Source: Caldisericota bacterium
Lineage (GTDB): Bacteria > Caldisericota > Caldisericia > Cryosericales > Cryosericaceae
NCBI GenBank assembly: GCA_026390155.1
Contig: JAPLGL010000089.1
Span: forward strand, 1 to 41,577
DNA: 41,577 bases
Direction: 5' to 3'
Shown: positions 1-8,336 of the stretch, one piece after another
Position numbering within the stretch: the first letter of the stretch is position 1
Layout of the letters: each line of letters opens with the position of its first letter
The notes under the pieces: generated by a model
What the model saw: the letters and a program-made list of their open reading frames with translations, nothing else
Databases searched by the model: none
What the model was told of the DNA's origin: nothing
Program-made: the position numbers and the translations under genes

Positions 1-392
1 TCAATGACCTCCACCTACGTTCCGAACACGACCTTCCGTTCGAGGGTGGCTACCTGAAGACGGCACAGCTGGACCACCTGCTCATAGGCCCTGCGGGGAT
101 CTACGCCATCGAGACCAGGAGCTGGAGTCGCACCGCCATCGCTGCTGGGGAGGAGGCAGATCCTGTACTGCAGGTTGCAAGGGCATCCTTCCTGTGCACC
201 CACATCCTGAAGGATGCGGGCTGCGACCAGATCGTACGTTCTATCGTCGCCTCCGAGGGTGCCGCGCCCACGCGGTCCGGCGGAGCCCATGTCGCGGTTG
301 TTCCCGCAGCGCGCCTTCTCGCCTACATTCAGTACGGGCCCCAGCTGATGTCGGTCCAGGAGATCTCTGACGCCTGCAGAATACTGTCGTAG
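1..392 (+). CDS. NERD-domain protein, C-terminal fragment (5' end outside the window)
   Basis: The open frame enters from the left edge (first full codon at base 3) and ends at TAG 390-392. It is missing from the ORF track because no start lies in the window. The translation contains 'LDHLLIGPAGIYAIETRSWS', which matches the core of NERD (nuclease-related) domains: D-H-L-hydrophobic-G followed by hydrophobic-E-T. About 129 residues are visible and they include the likely E-x-[KT] catalytic strand. NERD proteins are nuclease-fold proteins, often membrane-linked and of poorly known function. In this copy the usual lysine after the glutamate (ETK) is threonine-arginine (ETR), so activity is uncertain. 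Codon use is high-GC like its right-hand neighbours. No terminator hairpin with a T-run follows. Confidence 0.65.
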   Translation, partial: NDLHLRSEHDLPFEGGYLKTAQLDHLLIGPAGIYAIETRSWSRTAIAAGEEADPVLQVARASFLCTHILKDAGCDQIVRSIVASEGAAPTRSGGAHVAVVPAARLLAYIQYGPQLMSVQEISDACRILS

Positions 393-552
393 AGTCCCGC
401 AAACCATCACTGATCCCTGACTGCAGCCCGGCAGGCCAATCTGCAGTTGTCAGCAGTCCTGCCTTCACAATTATGTGTACGAAACCTCTGTATGCTGCGT
501 ATAGAACATGCAGGGACGCAAAGGCGTCCCGAAGAAAGGAGAAGTGATATCT

Positions 553-879
553 ATGATGGGATTTGCAAGATATGGTGGTTTCGAACGCGGCGGGTGGGGC
601 GGCATGTGGGGTGTAGGGCATCTGTTTATGGGCCTGCTGTGCCTGGTGTTCTTCATCGCGCTCATCGGTTGGATCATCCGAATGGTGACGTGGAGACGGC
701 ACGGTATGGGCTGCCGCATGGGATACATGCGTCACATGCATGGAATGCACGATGACAATGGCATGATGCAGGGCAATCAGAACGAGGCCCTCGACATCCT
801 CCGAAAGAGATTCGCTTCAGGCGACATCACGAAGGAAGAGTACGAAGACCGCTTCAAAGTATTGAGCGGAGACAAGTAG
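553..879 (+). CDS. Small membrane protein with C-terminal SHOCT domain
   Basis: The protein has 108 residues. An N-terminal Gly/Met/Phe-rich segment leads into one membrane helix (about residues 19-40, LFMGLLCLVFFIALIG). A cytoplasmic His/Met-rich stretch (GMGCRMGYMRHMHGMH) follows, then a SHOCT domain at the end (EALDILRKRFASGDITKEEY). SHOCT domains are short two-helix modules thought to mediate oligomerisation. I chose the ATG at 553 because AAAGGAG lies 11 bases upstream; the ORF track's ATG at 508 lacks a comparable site. The Met/His cluster could bind metal, which is inference. The gene stands alone and a strong terminator follows. Confidence 0.75.
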   Translation: MMGFARYGGFERGGWGGMWGVGHLFMGLLCLVFFIALIGWIIRMVTWRRHGMGCRMGYMRHMHGMHDDNGMMQGNQNEALDILRKRFASGDITKEEYEDRFKVLSGDK

Positions 880-900
880 CCGTCTCCGAGAAACACGCGC

Positions 901-931
901 CCCCGTGCCGGTTCACGGCACAGGGGTTTTT
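901..931 (+). terminator. Rho-independent terminator after the SHOCT gene
   Basis: CCCC-GTGCCG pairs with CGGCAC-A-GGGG around a GTTCA loop, with one bulged A, and TTTTT follows directly. It lies 22 bases after the SHOCT stop codon and ahead of the convergent VOC gene. Confidence 0.85.
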
Positions 932-957
932 GCATGTCCTGGCCTAGCTTCAGCTCG

Positions 958-1356
958 CTAGACGCCTGATAGTTCACCGAGTTCGACGTGTTTGTCGGGC
1001 TGCAGCTCCTCCATGAAGCTGAAGGTGTTGCCTTCGGTATCCTTGCAGTTCACGATGCGTCCCACTCCAGGGATCGTGTCGATGTTGCCCACGATCGTCC
1101 CTCCCGCGGCGGTGACCTTCGCGATGGCGTCTTCCAGCGACGCAACACCCAGGGTCAGATTCGTCTCGATGCCCTCGTCCTTGGTCGGGGCCAGACCTCC
1201 GTCGATGCCCGGTTCGCCCGGCCCGCCGGTCGTGATCATGTAGTATTCGAAAGGTCCGTCCCACCTCTCCACGGTCCAGCCGAACGCAGCCTTGTAGAAA
1301 GCAATCGCGCGGTCTGGGTCCATCGCCCCTAGGTCAAAGTGAATCGGTCTTGGCAT
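958..1356 (-). CDS. VOC-superfamily (glyoxalase-like) protein
   Basis: The protein has 132 residues, a single VOC unit of two beta-alpha-beta-beta-beta modules. It opens with IHFDLGAMDPDRAIAFYKAAFGW, typical of the glyoxalase/bleomycin-resistance superfamily, and ends with a CKDTEGNTFSFMEE strand like those that carry the last metal-ligand glutamate in metal-binding members. The start at 1356 is preceded by AGGAGG at good spacing; the ORF track's longer version adds 29 residues of non-homologous, Arg-rich sequence. Such stand-alone VOC proteins are mostly of unknown substrate. It is convergent with the SHOCT gene and shares no operon. Confidence 0.85.
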   Translation of the reverse strand: MPRPIHFDLGAMDPDRAIAFYKAAFGWTVERWDGPFEYYMITTGGPGEPGIDGGLAPTKDEGIETNLTLGVASLEDAIAKVTAAGGTIVGNIDTIPGVGRIVNCKDTEGNTFSFMEELQPDKHVELGELSGV

Positions 1357-1634
1357 CTCACGCCTCCTGTGCTTGTCGGGCCTCTTAGGCCTCGACCACA
1401 ACCATACTCCGCGCCTCCTGCCATGCAAGGCCACCCTTGACATTCACATCACAATGCACAACGATGTGATGTGGCAATACCGGGGATCTCAGTGCCACTT
1501 CCGGGCTGCGATCGGAGCCACGACCGATATGTGTTCGTCAGTAAGGATATGTGGGAACCAGAACCTGCCGACGGTCGTCCAACTGGAAGAAGGATGGCGA
1601 CCCCGGGGGGGTTCGCCACATGGAGGTAGAACAG
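1357..1634. other. Intergenic region between divergent genes
   Basis: About 278 bases separate the VOC gene (minus) from the BsuPI gene (plus). A TTGACA hexamer is visible at about 1438, but the sequence 17 bases downstream matches the -10 consensus poorly, so no promoter is called. GTGGCA and TGCCAC near 1470-1497 could pair in a long leader. No convincing ORF was seen. Confidence 0.4.
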
Positions 1635-2486
1635 ATGAAGAGACCATTGATTGTCTTGATGATAGCTGCACTGGCGCTCACGGTGAGTGTGCGTCAAGTA
1701 AACGCGGCCGACCCGCCCGCCGGCATCCGCTACGCGCCGCCGACGACAACACTGGCGACGGGCAGACTCTCGTACACACCGGGTGAGGCTATCGACTGGC
1801 GCTACACCCTGTACAACGGCAACGATCAGCCTCTCGTGCTGACCTTCACGTCGTCTCAGACCTACGACCTCGTCGTGCGCCAGGACGGCAGGATGGTTGC
1901 CCGGTGGTCGACCGGCAAGGCGTTCGCCGACGTCATGAGTACCCGCACGGTCATGATGGGCGAGACCATGGAACTCAACGGATCGTGGAAACTAGCGACG
2001 GAACTTACGATCGGTACCTGTGAATTGGAGTTCATCCTGGCCAGCACGACCACCGAACCGACGGGCGCGAAGACGCAATTCGCCGTCGGCAAGGCGAGCG
2101 TGGTGGACCTTGGCGTCAACTTCACCACCAACAAGCTCATCTACCGCGTGGGAACGACCATGACGGTCAAGTACACCATCACCAACCTGACGGACCAGCC
2201 TATCGTGCTGACCTTTCCTTCCTCACAGCAGTTTGACTGGACCGTCACCGACGCCGAGGGCAACCTCGTCTACCAGTGGATGGCCACCAAGAGGTTCGCA
2301 GCAGGCATCACCCATCTTACGATTCCCGTCGGAACCAGCGACGGCTTCGAGAGCTCGTGGAACATCCCGCGGGACCTCGAACCCAACGGCTTCTACATCC
2401 ATTTCACCGTGCTGGACGACAGCCTCGGTGTCCTCAAGACGCAGCAAGCTGCCGTACTCATGGGCAGTACGCCCCCCTCAAACTAG
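1635..2486 (+). CDS. Secreted protein with two BsuPI (intracellular proteinase inhibitor) domains
   Basis: The protein has 283 residues. MKRP followed by a hydrophobic run and VNAADPP reads as a Sec signal peptide (about residues 1-24). Two repeats follow, each with the BsuPI signature: 'N...QPLVLTFTSSQTYDLVV' at about residues 55-75 and 'NLTDQPIVLTFPSSQQFDWTV' in the second half. Each continues with a 'W(S/M)..K.FA' strand and a final W. BsuPI domains are immunoglobulin-like beta sandwiches named for a Bacillus protease inhibitor; many secreted copies have no tested function. The start at 1635 has TGGAGGT seven bases upstream. The gene is monocistronic and is followed by a GC-rich hairpin. 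Confidence 0.8.
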   Translation: MKRPLIVLMIAALALTVSVRQVNAADPPAGIRYAPPTTTLATGRLSYTPGEAIDWRYTLYNGNDQPLVLTFTSSQTYDLVVRQDGRMVARWSTGKAFADVMSTRTVMMGETMELNGSWKLATELTIGTCELEFILASTTTEPTGAKTQFAVGKASVVDLGVNFTTNKLIYRVGTTMTVKYTITNLTDQPIVLTFPSSQQFDWTVTDAEGNLVYQWMATKRFAAGITHLTIPVGTSDGFESSWNIPRDLEPNGFYIHFTVLDDSLGVLKTQQAAVLMGSTPPSN

Positions 2487-2494
2487 ACGCAGAC

Positions 2495-2525
2495 GCCCCC
2501 TCACCCGAGGGGGCTCATCCGTTTT
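2495..2525 (+). terminator. Terminator hairpin after the BsuPI gene
   Basis: GCCCCCTC and GAGGGGGC form a perfect 8-bp stem around ACCC, followed within 10 bases by GTTTT. It starts eight bases after the stop codon. Confidence 0.75.
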
Positions 2526-2575
2526 CCCCACTTGGCAGCAGGGGCAGGGCCGGCTTGCCAGGGAGAGGCTCTCGC

Positions 2576-2603
2576 TTGACTGACAACTGCCCTTCTCTAT
2601 ACT
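2576..2603 (+). promoter_or_regulatory. Sigma-70-type promoter for the hybrid kinase gene
   Basis: TTGACT (2576-2581) and TATACT (2598-2603) are separated by 16 bases, just after the upstream terminator. The predicted transcript would have a leader of about 140 bases containing a 25-codon ORF. Confidence 0.65.
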
Positions 2604-2676
2604 TCAGAAAATGAATCAGCATGCCAGACGGGCCTTTGGCCGGCGTGCGAACGGTTCCAGCAAAGGGAGAATCGTG

Positions 2677-2754
2677 ATGCAGCATGGCACAGCACTTGTG
2701 CAGTTGACGGCCTGTGTATGTGCACCAGACATGAGCCGGGGAGGCGACGCGTGA
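2677..2754 (+). CDS. Possible 25-residue leader peptide coupled to the kinase
   Basis: This ORF is too short for the ORF track. ATG at 2677 follows AAAGGGAGA, and the frame runs 25 codons to a TGA that overlaps the kinase's GTG start (GTGA). The peptide begins MQHGTALVQL and has two cysteines but no recognised family. The good ribosome site and 4-base overlap suggest translational coupling. A chance ORF is still quite possible at this length. Confidence 0.3.
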   Translation: MQHGTALVQLTACVCAPDMSRGGDA

Positions 2755-5648
2755 CCACTGAGTCTTTCGTCGCTCTGGTCGGCAACGCCGCCCTGCTGCT
2801 GTCGCTGGTCTACATCTATGATCTGCTGAACGTCGTCCGCTGGGTGTCCAGTACGTGGATACGCCAGGTAATTGCTGGTATTGCCGTCGGCGCGGTCGGT
2901 ATCTTCGTCATGCTGATGCCCTGGACCTTCGTGCCAGGCATCACGTTCGACACGCGGTCCGTCCTGCTTGCCATCTCGGGGCTGTTCTTCGGCATGATCC
3001 CCACGGTGGTTGCGGTCCTCATGACTGCCGCGTTGCGCGTGGTCCTCGGAGGCAGCGGCGTGGTGATGGGCGCCTCGGTCATCGTCGCTTCGGGGACCAT
3101 CGGTGTGGCCTGGCGGCATGCGCGGAAGCACCAGCTGGTGAACCTCTCGTTCAGGACGCTGTACGCACTGGGACTGGTCGTCCACCTCGTCATGCTTGCG
3201 CTCACGTTCACGCTTCCACCGAAGTCGGCAATTCCCGTGCTCCGCAGCATCGCCCTCCCGGTGATCATCATCTATCCCATCGCGACCGCCGCGCTTGGCA
3301 TGCTGATGGTCGACCGGCTGCGGCGCGATCAGGCGACTGGAGCCGTCCTCGAGAGCGAGAGCAGGTTCCGTGCCCTGTTTGAACAGGCGGCCATCGGCGT
3401 TGCCAAGATCGAGACGGCGACGGGCCGATTCGTCCTCATCAACCGGCGCTACGCGGACATCGTCGGCTACTCCCGCGAGGAGTTGCTTGCTCTGGACTTT
3501 CGGACCATCACCTACCCTGACGACAGGCTCAAGGACGAGCACAACATGAGGCTGCTTGCCTCAGGACAAGTCCGCGAGTTCACGACCGAGAAGCGATACC
3601 AGCGCAAGGACGGCACGCAGGTGTGGGCAAACCTGACCGTCTCCGCGCTGTGGAACCCTGGGGAGCGGCCGACCTACGATATGGCCATGATCGAGGACAT
3701 CACGGAGCGCAAGCAGGCGGAAGCGGCGCTCACATCGTCCTTGTCGCTGCTCAATGCCACCATGGAATCAACGGCTGACGGTATCCTTGTCGTAGACCTG
3801 GCCGGACGCCTTACGCTCTGGAATCAGAAGTTCACAGAGATGTGGCACATCCCGGAAGAGATCATGTCCAAGCATGCTGATGAATTGGCACTCAACTATG
3901 TTCTCCAGCAACTGGCTCAGCCGGAGGAGTTCCTGGCCAAGGTCACAAAACTATATGGATCGCCGGAAGAATCGAGCAATGATCAGTTCGCACTTGCAGA
4001 TGGACGCATTTTCCAGCGCTATTCCCAACCCCAGAGGGTTGGTCAGGATGTCGTGGGTCGTGTGTGGTCCTTTTCCGACATTACTGAGCGCAAGCAGGCA
4101 GAGGAAGAGACGCAGCGCGAACGAGTCTTCTTCGACCGCCTGGTGGAGACAGCACCGGAAGGTATCGCGATCACTGGAGAGAAGGGGAAAGTCCTGCGGG
4201 TGAACGCCGAGTTTGTTCGCATGTTTGGCTACACCGCCGACGAAGCCGTCGGACGGATTATCGACGATCTGGTGGCACCCCCTGCGCTCGACGAAGAAGC
4301 CAGGGCGATCACGAGGTTGACCAGTCAGGGAGGCGAAACCCGTATGGAGACGGTGAGGCGCAGGAAAGACGGCTCCCTCGTCGACGTGACGCTCATTGCA
4401 GCGCCGATCCGGATTGCAGGAAAGCAAGAAGCTGTCTATTCCATCTACCGCGACAACACGGAGCGCAGCCGAGCAGAGGCTCAACTGCGCCAGTCCCAGA
4501 AGATGGAAGCCATCGGGACGCTGGCAGGAGGCGTCGCCCATGATTTCAACAACCTGCTGACCGGCATCCTGGGCAACATCGCTCTCATGCGCAGCAACCT
4601 CTCCCCATCGGACCCGCTGCTGGAGAACCTGAATGCAGCCGAGAACGCTGCCCATCAGGCAGCCGAACTCACCAAGGGACTGCTGACCTTCGGCCGCAGT
4701 GCCATGGTCCTGCCGGTGCCCATGAAGATCGTGACTGCACTCGAAGCGAGTCTTAAACTGCTCAAGCAGTCACTGCCAGCCACCATGGAGATCGTCCGCG
4801 ACGATGACCAGACAGTCTGGAACGTCCTGCTGGACCAGTCGCAGATGACACAGATCCTCCTCAACCTTGCGGTGAACGCACGGGATGCCATGATGGGCAA
4901 AGGGACCCTGACGATACGAACCAAGAACGAAGTCGTGGGAGAGGACTATGTCCAGAACCATCCGTTTGCGCGGGCCGGGGAGTACATTCATCTGAGCATC
5001 GGGGATACCGGTCCGGGGATTCCACCGGCGATCCTGGAACACCTCTTCGAGCCCTTCCACACGACCAAGCCCGTGGGGTCCGGCACTGGGCTGGGGCTCT
5101 CCATCGTCTACGGTGCCGTCAAGCAAGCCGGCGGGTGGATCACGGCAGTGTCCACGGAGGGTATCGGCACCACCTTCGACGTCTACTTGCCGCGCTGTCT
5201 TGACCAGCCCCGAAAGACCGCTGTTCCTGCATCCATCGCCGTGAATGCAGGCAACGGCACGATCCTGGTCGTCGAAGACGAGCCGATCGTCTCCGCAGTC
5301 GCACAGACTCTTCTGACCAGGAGGGGATATGCCGTCCTGACAGCACCCGATGGAGCTTCAGCACTGAATGTCCTTCGAGAACACATGGCCAGCGTCCAGC
5401 TCATCCTGCTGGACATGACCATGCCCGGCATGACGATCGACGAGGTCGTGCAAGCCATCCGGGCGCTGGACACCACGGTACCCATCCTGTTGAACTCCGG
5501 GTATACGTCCAACGACACGGTCAGGCAGATGCTCGACGAGGGCGGCGTCCAGGGGTTCCTGGAGAAGCCATACAATCCAGGGCAGCTGCTGGAAGCTGTT
5601 GAGGACCTGCTCCGCGCAGATCGGCGAGGCGCCGTCGTCGAAGGATAG
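2751..5648 (+). CDS. Hybrid sensor histidine kinase (5TM sensor, three PAS, HisKA/HATPase, receiver)
   Basis: The protein has 965 residues. The N-terminal 190 residues hold five or six membrane helices resembling the 5TMR-LYT sensor domain ([17 protein letters not shown]). Three PAS domains follow at about residues 205-325, 335-450 and 460-575, each ending near a D-I/N-T-E-R linker. The phospho-acceptor histidine lies in [15 protein letters not shown] near residue 597. ATPase motifs are [10 protein letters not shown] (N box), GDTGPGIPP (G1) and GTGLGLSIV (G2). A receiver domain closes the protein, with phospho-acceptor Asp in LLDMTMPG near 890 and Lys in LEKPY near 937. GTG at 2751 is chosen because GGGGAGG precedes it; the track's upstream ATG has no such site. 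No separate output regulator is adjacent, so the signal and target are unknown. Confidence 0.9.
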   Translation: MTTESFVALVGNAALLLSLVYIYDLLNVVRWVSSTWIRQVIAGIAVGAVGIFVMLMPWTFVPGITFDTRSVLLAISGLFFGMIPTVVAVLMTAALRVVLGGSGVVMGASVIVASGTIGVAWRHARKHQLVNLSFRTLYALGLVVHLVMLALTFTLPPKSAIPVLRSIALPVIIIYPIATAALGMLMVDRLRRDQATGAVLESESRFRALFEQAAIGVAKIETATGRFVLINRRYADIVGYSREELLALDFRTITYPDDRLKDEHNMRLLASGQVREFTTEKRYQRKDGTQVWANLTVSALWNPGERPTYDMAMIEDITERKQAEAALTSSLSLLNATMESTADGILVVDLAGRLTLWNQKFTEMWHIPEEIMSKHADELALNYVLQQLAQPEEFLAKVTKLYGSPEESSNDQFALADGRIFQRYSQPQRVGQDVVGRVWSFSDITERKQAEEETQRERVFFDRLVETAPEGIAITGEKGKVLRVNAEFVRMFGYTADEAVGRIIDDLVAPPALDEEARAITRLTSQGGETRMETVRRRKDGSLVDVTLIAAPIRIAGKQEAVYSIYRDNTERSRAEAQLRQSQKMEAIGTLAGGVAHDFNNLLTGILGNIALMRSNLSPSDPLLENLNAAENAAHQAAELTKGLLTFGRSAMVLPVPMKIVTALEASLKLLKQSLPATMEIVRDDDQTVWNVLLDQSQMTQILLNLAVNARDAMMGKGTLTIRTKNEVVGEDYVQNHPFARAGEYIHLSIGDTGPGIPPAILEHLFEPFHTTKPVGSGTGLGLSIVYGAVKQAGGWITAVSTEGIGTTFDVYLPRCLDQPRKTAVPASIAVNAGNGTILVVEDEPIVSAVAQTLLTRRGYAVLTAPDGASALNVLREHMASVQLILLDMTMPGMTIDEVVQAIRALDTTVPILLNSGYTSNDTVRQMLDEGGVQGFLEKPYNPGQLLEAVEDLLRADRRGAVVEG

Positions 5649-5993
5649 TGCCGGCGACAGGACTAGATTCCGGCATCCGCGGGAATGACAAATCACTCTC
5701 CTATCGTCCCCGCGAAAACGGAAGTGACTGCCCCTTGTTCGTCTCTCCGGCGAAGGCGGGGGTCCATGCGTTACGAGAGGACTGGATTCCCGCATCCGCC
5801 AACAACGCTTCTCGTATCGAACTGAAATGCTCGGGGGGAGTAACTGGGGGGCGAGGACAAAGCGCCTGCAAGTGTAACATACTTGGAACCGTCCCGAGAA
5901 TGTTACAGTTTCGGAACCGTCCCGAATGGTTACAGGCGGCCCCGCCATGGAGGCCAAGGTCGCCATTTGTTCAAAGTCAGCCGATGTCGAACC
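5649..5993. repeat. Repeat-rich intergenic gap (DSRFRGND-type repeats plus TGTAACA repeats)
   Basis: The 345 bases between the kinase and the convergent exporter hold no believable gene. The ORF track's 126-residue ORF here translates to 'LDSGIRGNDK...FVSPAKAGVHA', the tell-tale translation of a dispersed palindromic repeat (TGGATTCCCGC...GCGGGAATGAC). Units are visible near 5661-5690, 5742-5770 and 5779-5800. The segment 5873-5934 carries two tandem copies of a different inverted repeat, listed separately. Confidence 0.75.
5873..5934. repeat. Two overlapping copies of a TGTAACA...AACCGTC...TGTTACA inverted repeat
   Basis: Copy one runs 5873-5907 (TGTAACA, ACTTGG, AACCGTC, CCGAGAA, TGTTACA). 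Copy two runs 5901-5934 and shares the middle TGTTACA. Ends and inner TCGG/CCGA steps are inverted around an invariant AACCGTC centre. A third copy sits at 36627-36659, 31 kb away. Confidence 0.75.
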
Positions 5994-8336
5994 TCAGGCG
6001 GCTCCCCCTTCCACGACTGCACCGGTGAACTGGCTGTTGTAGAGGCTTGCGTAGAACCCGCCCTTGGCGAGCAGCTCTTTGTGGGTGCCCTGTTCGACAA
6101 TCGAACCATGATCCATGACAAGGATGTGGTGAGCGTCTCTGATGGTCGAGAGGCGGTGAGCGATGACGAAGCTGGTCCTGCCGGTCATCAGCAGTGCCAT
6201 TGCTTTCTGGATGCGTACTTCCGTTCTGGTATCGACACTGCTTGTGGCCTCATCGAGAATCAGGACGGCTGGGTTTGCCAGGACCACACGCGCGATCGTC
6301 AGTAGCTGCTTCTGACCAGCCGAGATGTTGGAGGCCTCTTCATTGAGCACGGTGCCGTATCCTTCCGGCAGGCTCCTGATGAAGTGGTCAGCGTGCGCAG
6401 CCTTGGCGGCAGCCACGATCTCCTCCTCCGTCGCGTCATCGCGCCCGTAGGCGATATTCTCACGGATCGTGCCGTTGAACAGCCACGTATCCTGCAGGAC
6501 CATGCCGAACATCGTGCGCAGACTTCCCCGGCGCACTTTTCGGGTCTCGACGCCGTCGAATGTGATGGCGCCACTCTGGATGTCGTAGAAACGCATGAGC
6601 AAATTGACAAGTGTCGTCTTGCCTGCCCCGGTCGGTCCGACGATGGCAACGGTATCGCCTTGCTTGACGTCCAGATTCATGTCCGCGATCAGGGGTTCGG
6701 TCGCGCGGTAGCTGAACGCAACGTGGTCGAATGTGATGGCGCCACGAGGTTCGGCGATAACGATCGCGTCGCTCGCATCCGGTTGCTCCTCGGGCTCGTC
6801 GAGCACGCTGAACACACGCTCGGCACACGCCATCGTCGACTGAATGACGTTGGCGATGCTCGCCGTCTGGATGATCGGCATCGAGAAAGACCTCGAATAC
6901 TGGATGAACGCCGTGATGTCGCCCAGGTTGAGGAGGTTCCTGGTGACATAGACGCCCCCAAGGACCGCGATGAAGACATAGCCAAGGTTGCTGATGAGGT
7001 TCATGACGGGAAACATGACGCCTGACATGAACTGAGCCTTCCAGCCAGCCTGATACAGCTCATTGTTGACGGCCTCAAAGGTAGCGATCGATTCCTGTTC
7101 ATGGCCAAACGCCTTGACCACATTGTGGCCGGTATACATCTCCTCTGCGTGACTGCTGAGCCGACCTAGGTGCACCTGCTGTGCACGGTAGAACTTCTGC
7201 GACTTTCGTGCGATGAGGGCCGTCGTGAGGATGTATAGCGGCAGCGTGGCAAGTGTCACGATGGTCAGCTTCCCACTGATCGTCAGCATCATATAGATGT
7301 AGCCAAGAATCTGGAACACGGAAACAATGACCTGTGTAAGGCCTTGCTGAAGGGTGGTCGAGATCGTGTCCATGTCGTTCGTCATGCGGCTCAGGATCTC
7401 GCCGTTGGAGTGCATGTCGTAGTAGCGGAGGGGCAATGCCGCCAGCTTGTAGTCGAGTTCCTTTCGCATGTCATAGGTCGTCCTCTGGGCAACATCCGAC
7501 ATGATGTACTGCATGACGAAGGTGAGCAGCGCACTCAGCACATAGACAAGCAGAAGGAAAAGCAAGGTCCTCCCGATCGCAGGCAACGGGATCGTGCCAC
7601 CGTTTTCCCGGATATCGGCGATGCCCCTGTCGAGGTCGGTCTGTGAGACGTTGATCGTCTGCTGCTGACCGGTCATGGGTAATGTCTTGCCGAGATTGAT
7701 AATGGTCAGGACGGTGTCAGCCTTCTTGTTGTTGTCCGTGATGCTGCTGACGAGGGGCAACGCGACGAATTGCTGCATTGCAGTGAGCTGGGCCGGCGTC
7801 AGCTTGGCGGTGTCGAGGAAGCCTTTCTGCACTGCACTTGTTGCGGCATCTGCAGCCTTTGCCTGAGCAACAGCAAGTGCTGCGGTGTACCCTGGTATGT
7901 TCGCCAGTGGCACGCCCGGGAACTTCGCCGAGAACTGCTGATCGATTCCTTGCTTGGCAGCCGCCTGCGCTTGCGTTACAGCAGCATCTTCGGCACGCTG
8001 CATCTGCTGCAGTACCTTTTGGATCTGAGGGACGCCCTGCTCCTGTGCCTTGGAGATCCCGCTCACCATACTCTTGGCCACGAACCCGTTCATGAGCTGG
8101 TTTACGGCATTTCCGCTGATCTTGGGGCCATACACGGCGAACGCAGTGCTCGCTATGGCAAGTGCAAAAACAATCATCAGTTTGGCGGTTTGCGGTTTGA
8201 GATATTGCATGAGGCGCCTGGTTGTGCCCCGGAAGTCCTTGGGCTTCTCTACCACCCCACGCATGCCGCCACCGGGACCTCCACCACCCATGGGTCCACG
8301 CATAACGGGCTGTTGTTCTCTCTTGGTATCGCTCAT
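5994..8336 (-). CDS. ABC exporter half-transporter with a large extracytoplasmic insertion
   Basis: The protein has 780 residues, about 190 more than a normal half-exporter. An N-terminal Gly-rich tail precedes the first membrane helix. Residues of roughly 95-240, between helices 1 and 2, are an Ala/Gln-rich insertion (AVTQAQAAAKQGIDQQF). The remaining helices and a complete ATPase domain follow: Walker A GPTGAGKTTLV, signature NISAGQKQ, Walker B LILDEATSSVD and H-loop VIAHRLS. It supplies the catalytic Glu and His that its partner lacks, while its own signature is ISAGQ rather than LSGGQ. This matches the asymmetric heterodimeric multidrug exporters (TM287/288, LmrCD type). Its start overlaps the partner's stop by four bases (ATGA). 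The transported substrate is unknown. Confidence 0.9.
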   Translation of the reverse strand: MSDTKREQQPVMRGPMGGGGPGGGMRGVVEKPKDFRGTTRRLMQYLKPQTAKLMIVFALAIASTAFAVYGPKISGNAVNQLMNGFVAKSMVSGISKAQEQGVPQIQKVLQQMQRAEDAAVTQAQAAAKQGIDQQFSAKFPGVPLANIPGYTAALAVAQAKAADAATSAVQKGFLDTAKLTPAQLTAMQQFVALPLVSSITDNNKKADTVLTIINLGKTLPMTGQQQTINVSQTDLDRGIADIRENGGTIPLPAIGRTLLFLLLVYVLSALLTFVMQYIMSDVAQRTTYDMRKELDYKLAALPLRYYDMHSNGEILSRMTNDMDTISTTLQQGLTQVIVSVFQILGYIYMMLTISGKLTIVTLATLPLYILTTALIARKSQKFYRAQQVHLGRLSSHAEEMYTGHNVVKAFGHEQESIATFEAVNNELYQAGWKAQFMSGVMFPVMNLISNLGYVFIAVLGGVYVTRNLLNLGDITAFIQYSRSFSMPIIQTASIANVIQSTMACAERVFSVLDEPEEQPDASDAIVIAEPRGAITFDHVAFSYRATEPLIADMNLDVKQGDTVAIVGPTGAGKTTLVNLLMRFYDIQSGAITFDGVETRKVRRGSLRTMFGMVLQDTWLFNGTIRENIAYGRDDATEEEIVAAAKAAHADHFIRSLPEGYGTVLNEEASNISAGQKQLLTIARVVLANPAVLILDEATSSVDTRTEVRIQKAMALLMTGRTSFVIAHRLSTIRDAHHILVMDHGSIVEQGTHKELLAKGGFYASLYNSQFTGAVVEGGAA

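Noticed and set aside
2616-3542. 308-residue minus-strand ORF under the kinase gene
   Set aside because: It is rich in Asp, His and Arg and has no domain character; it is the antisense shadow of a clear kinase gene in high-GC sequence.
5648-6028. 126-residue ORF after the kinase
   Set aside because: Its translation is the typical peptide of dispersed palindromic repeats and it runs into the antisense of the exporter gene; there is no ribosome site.
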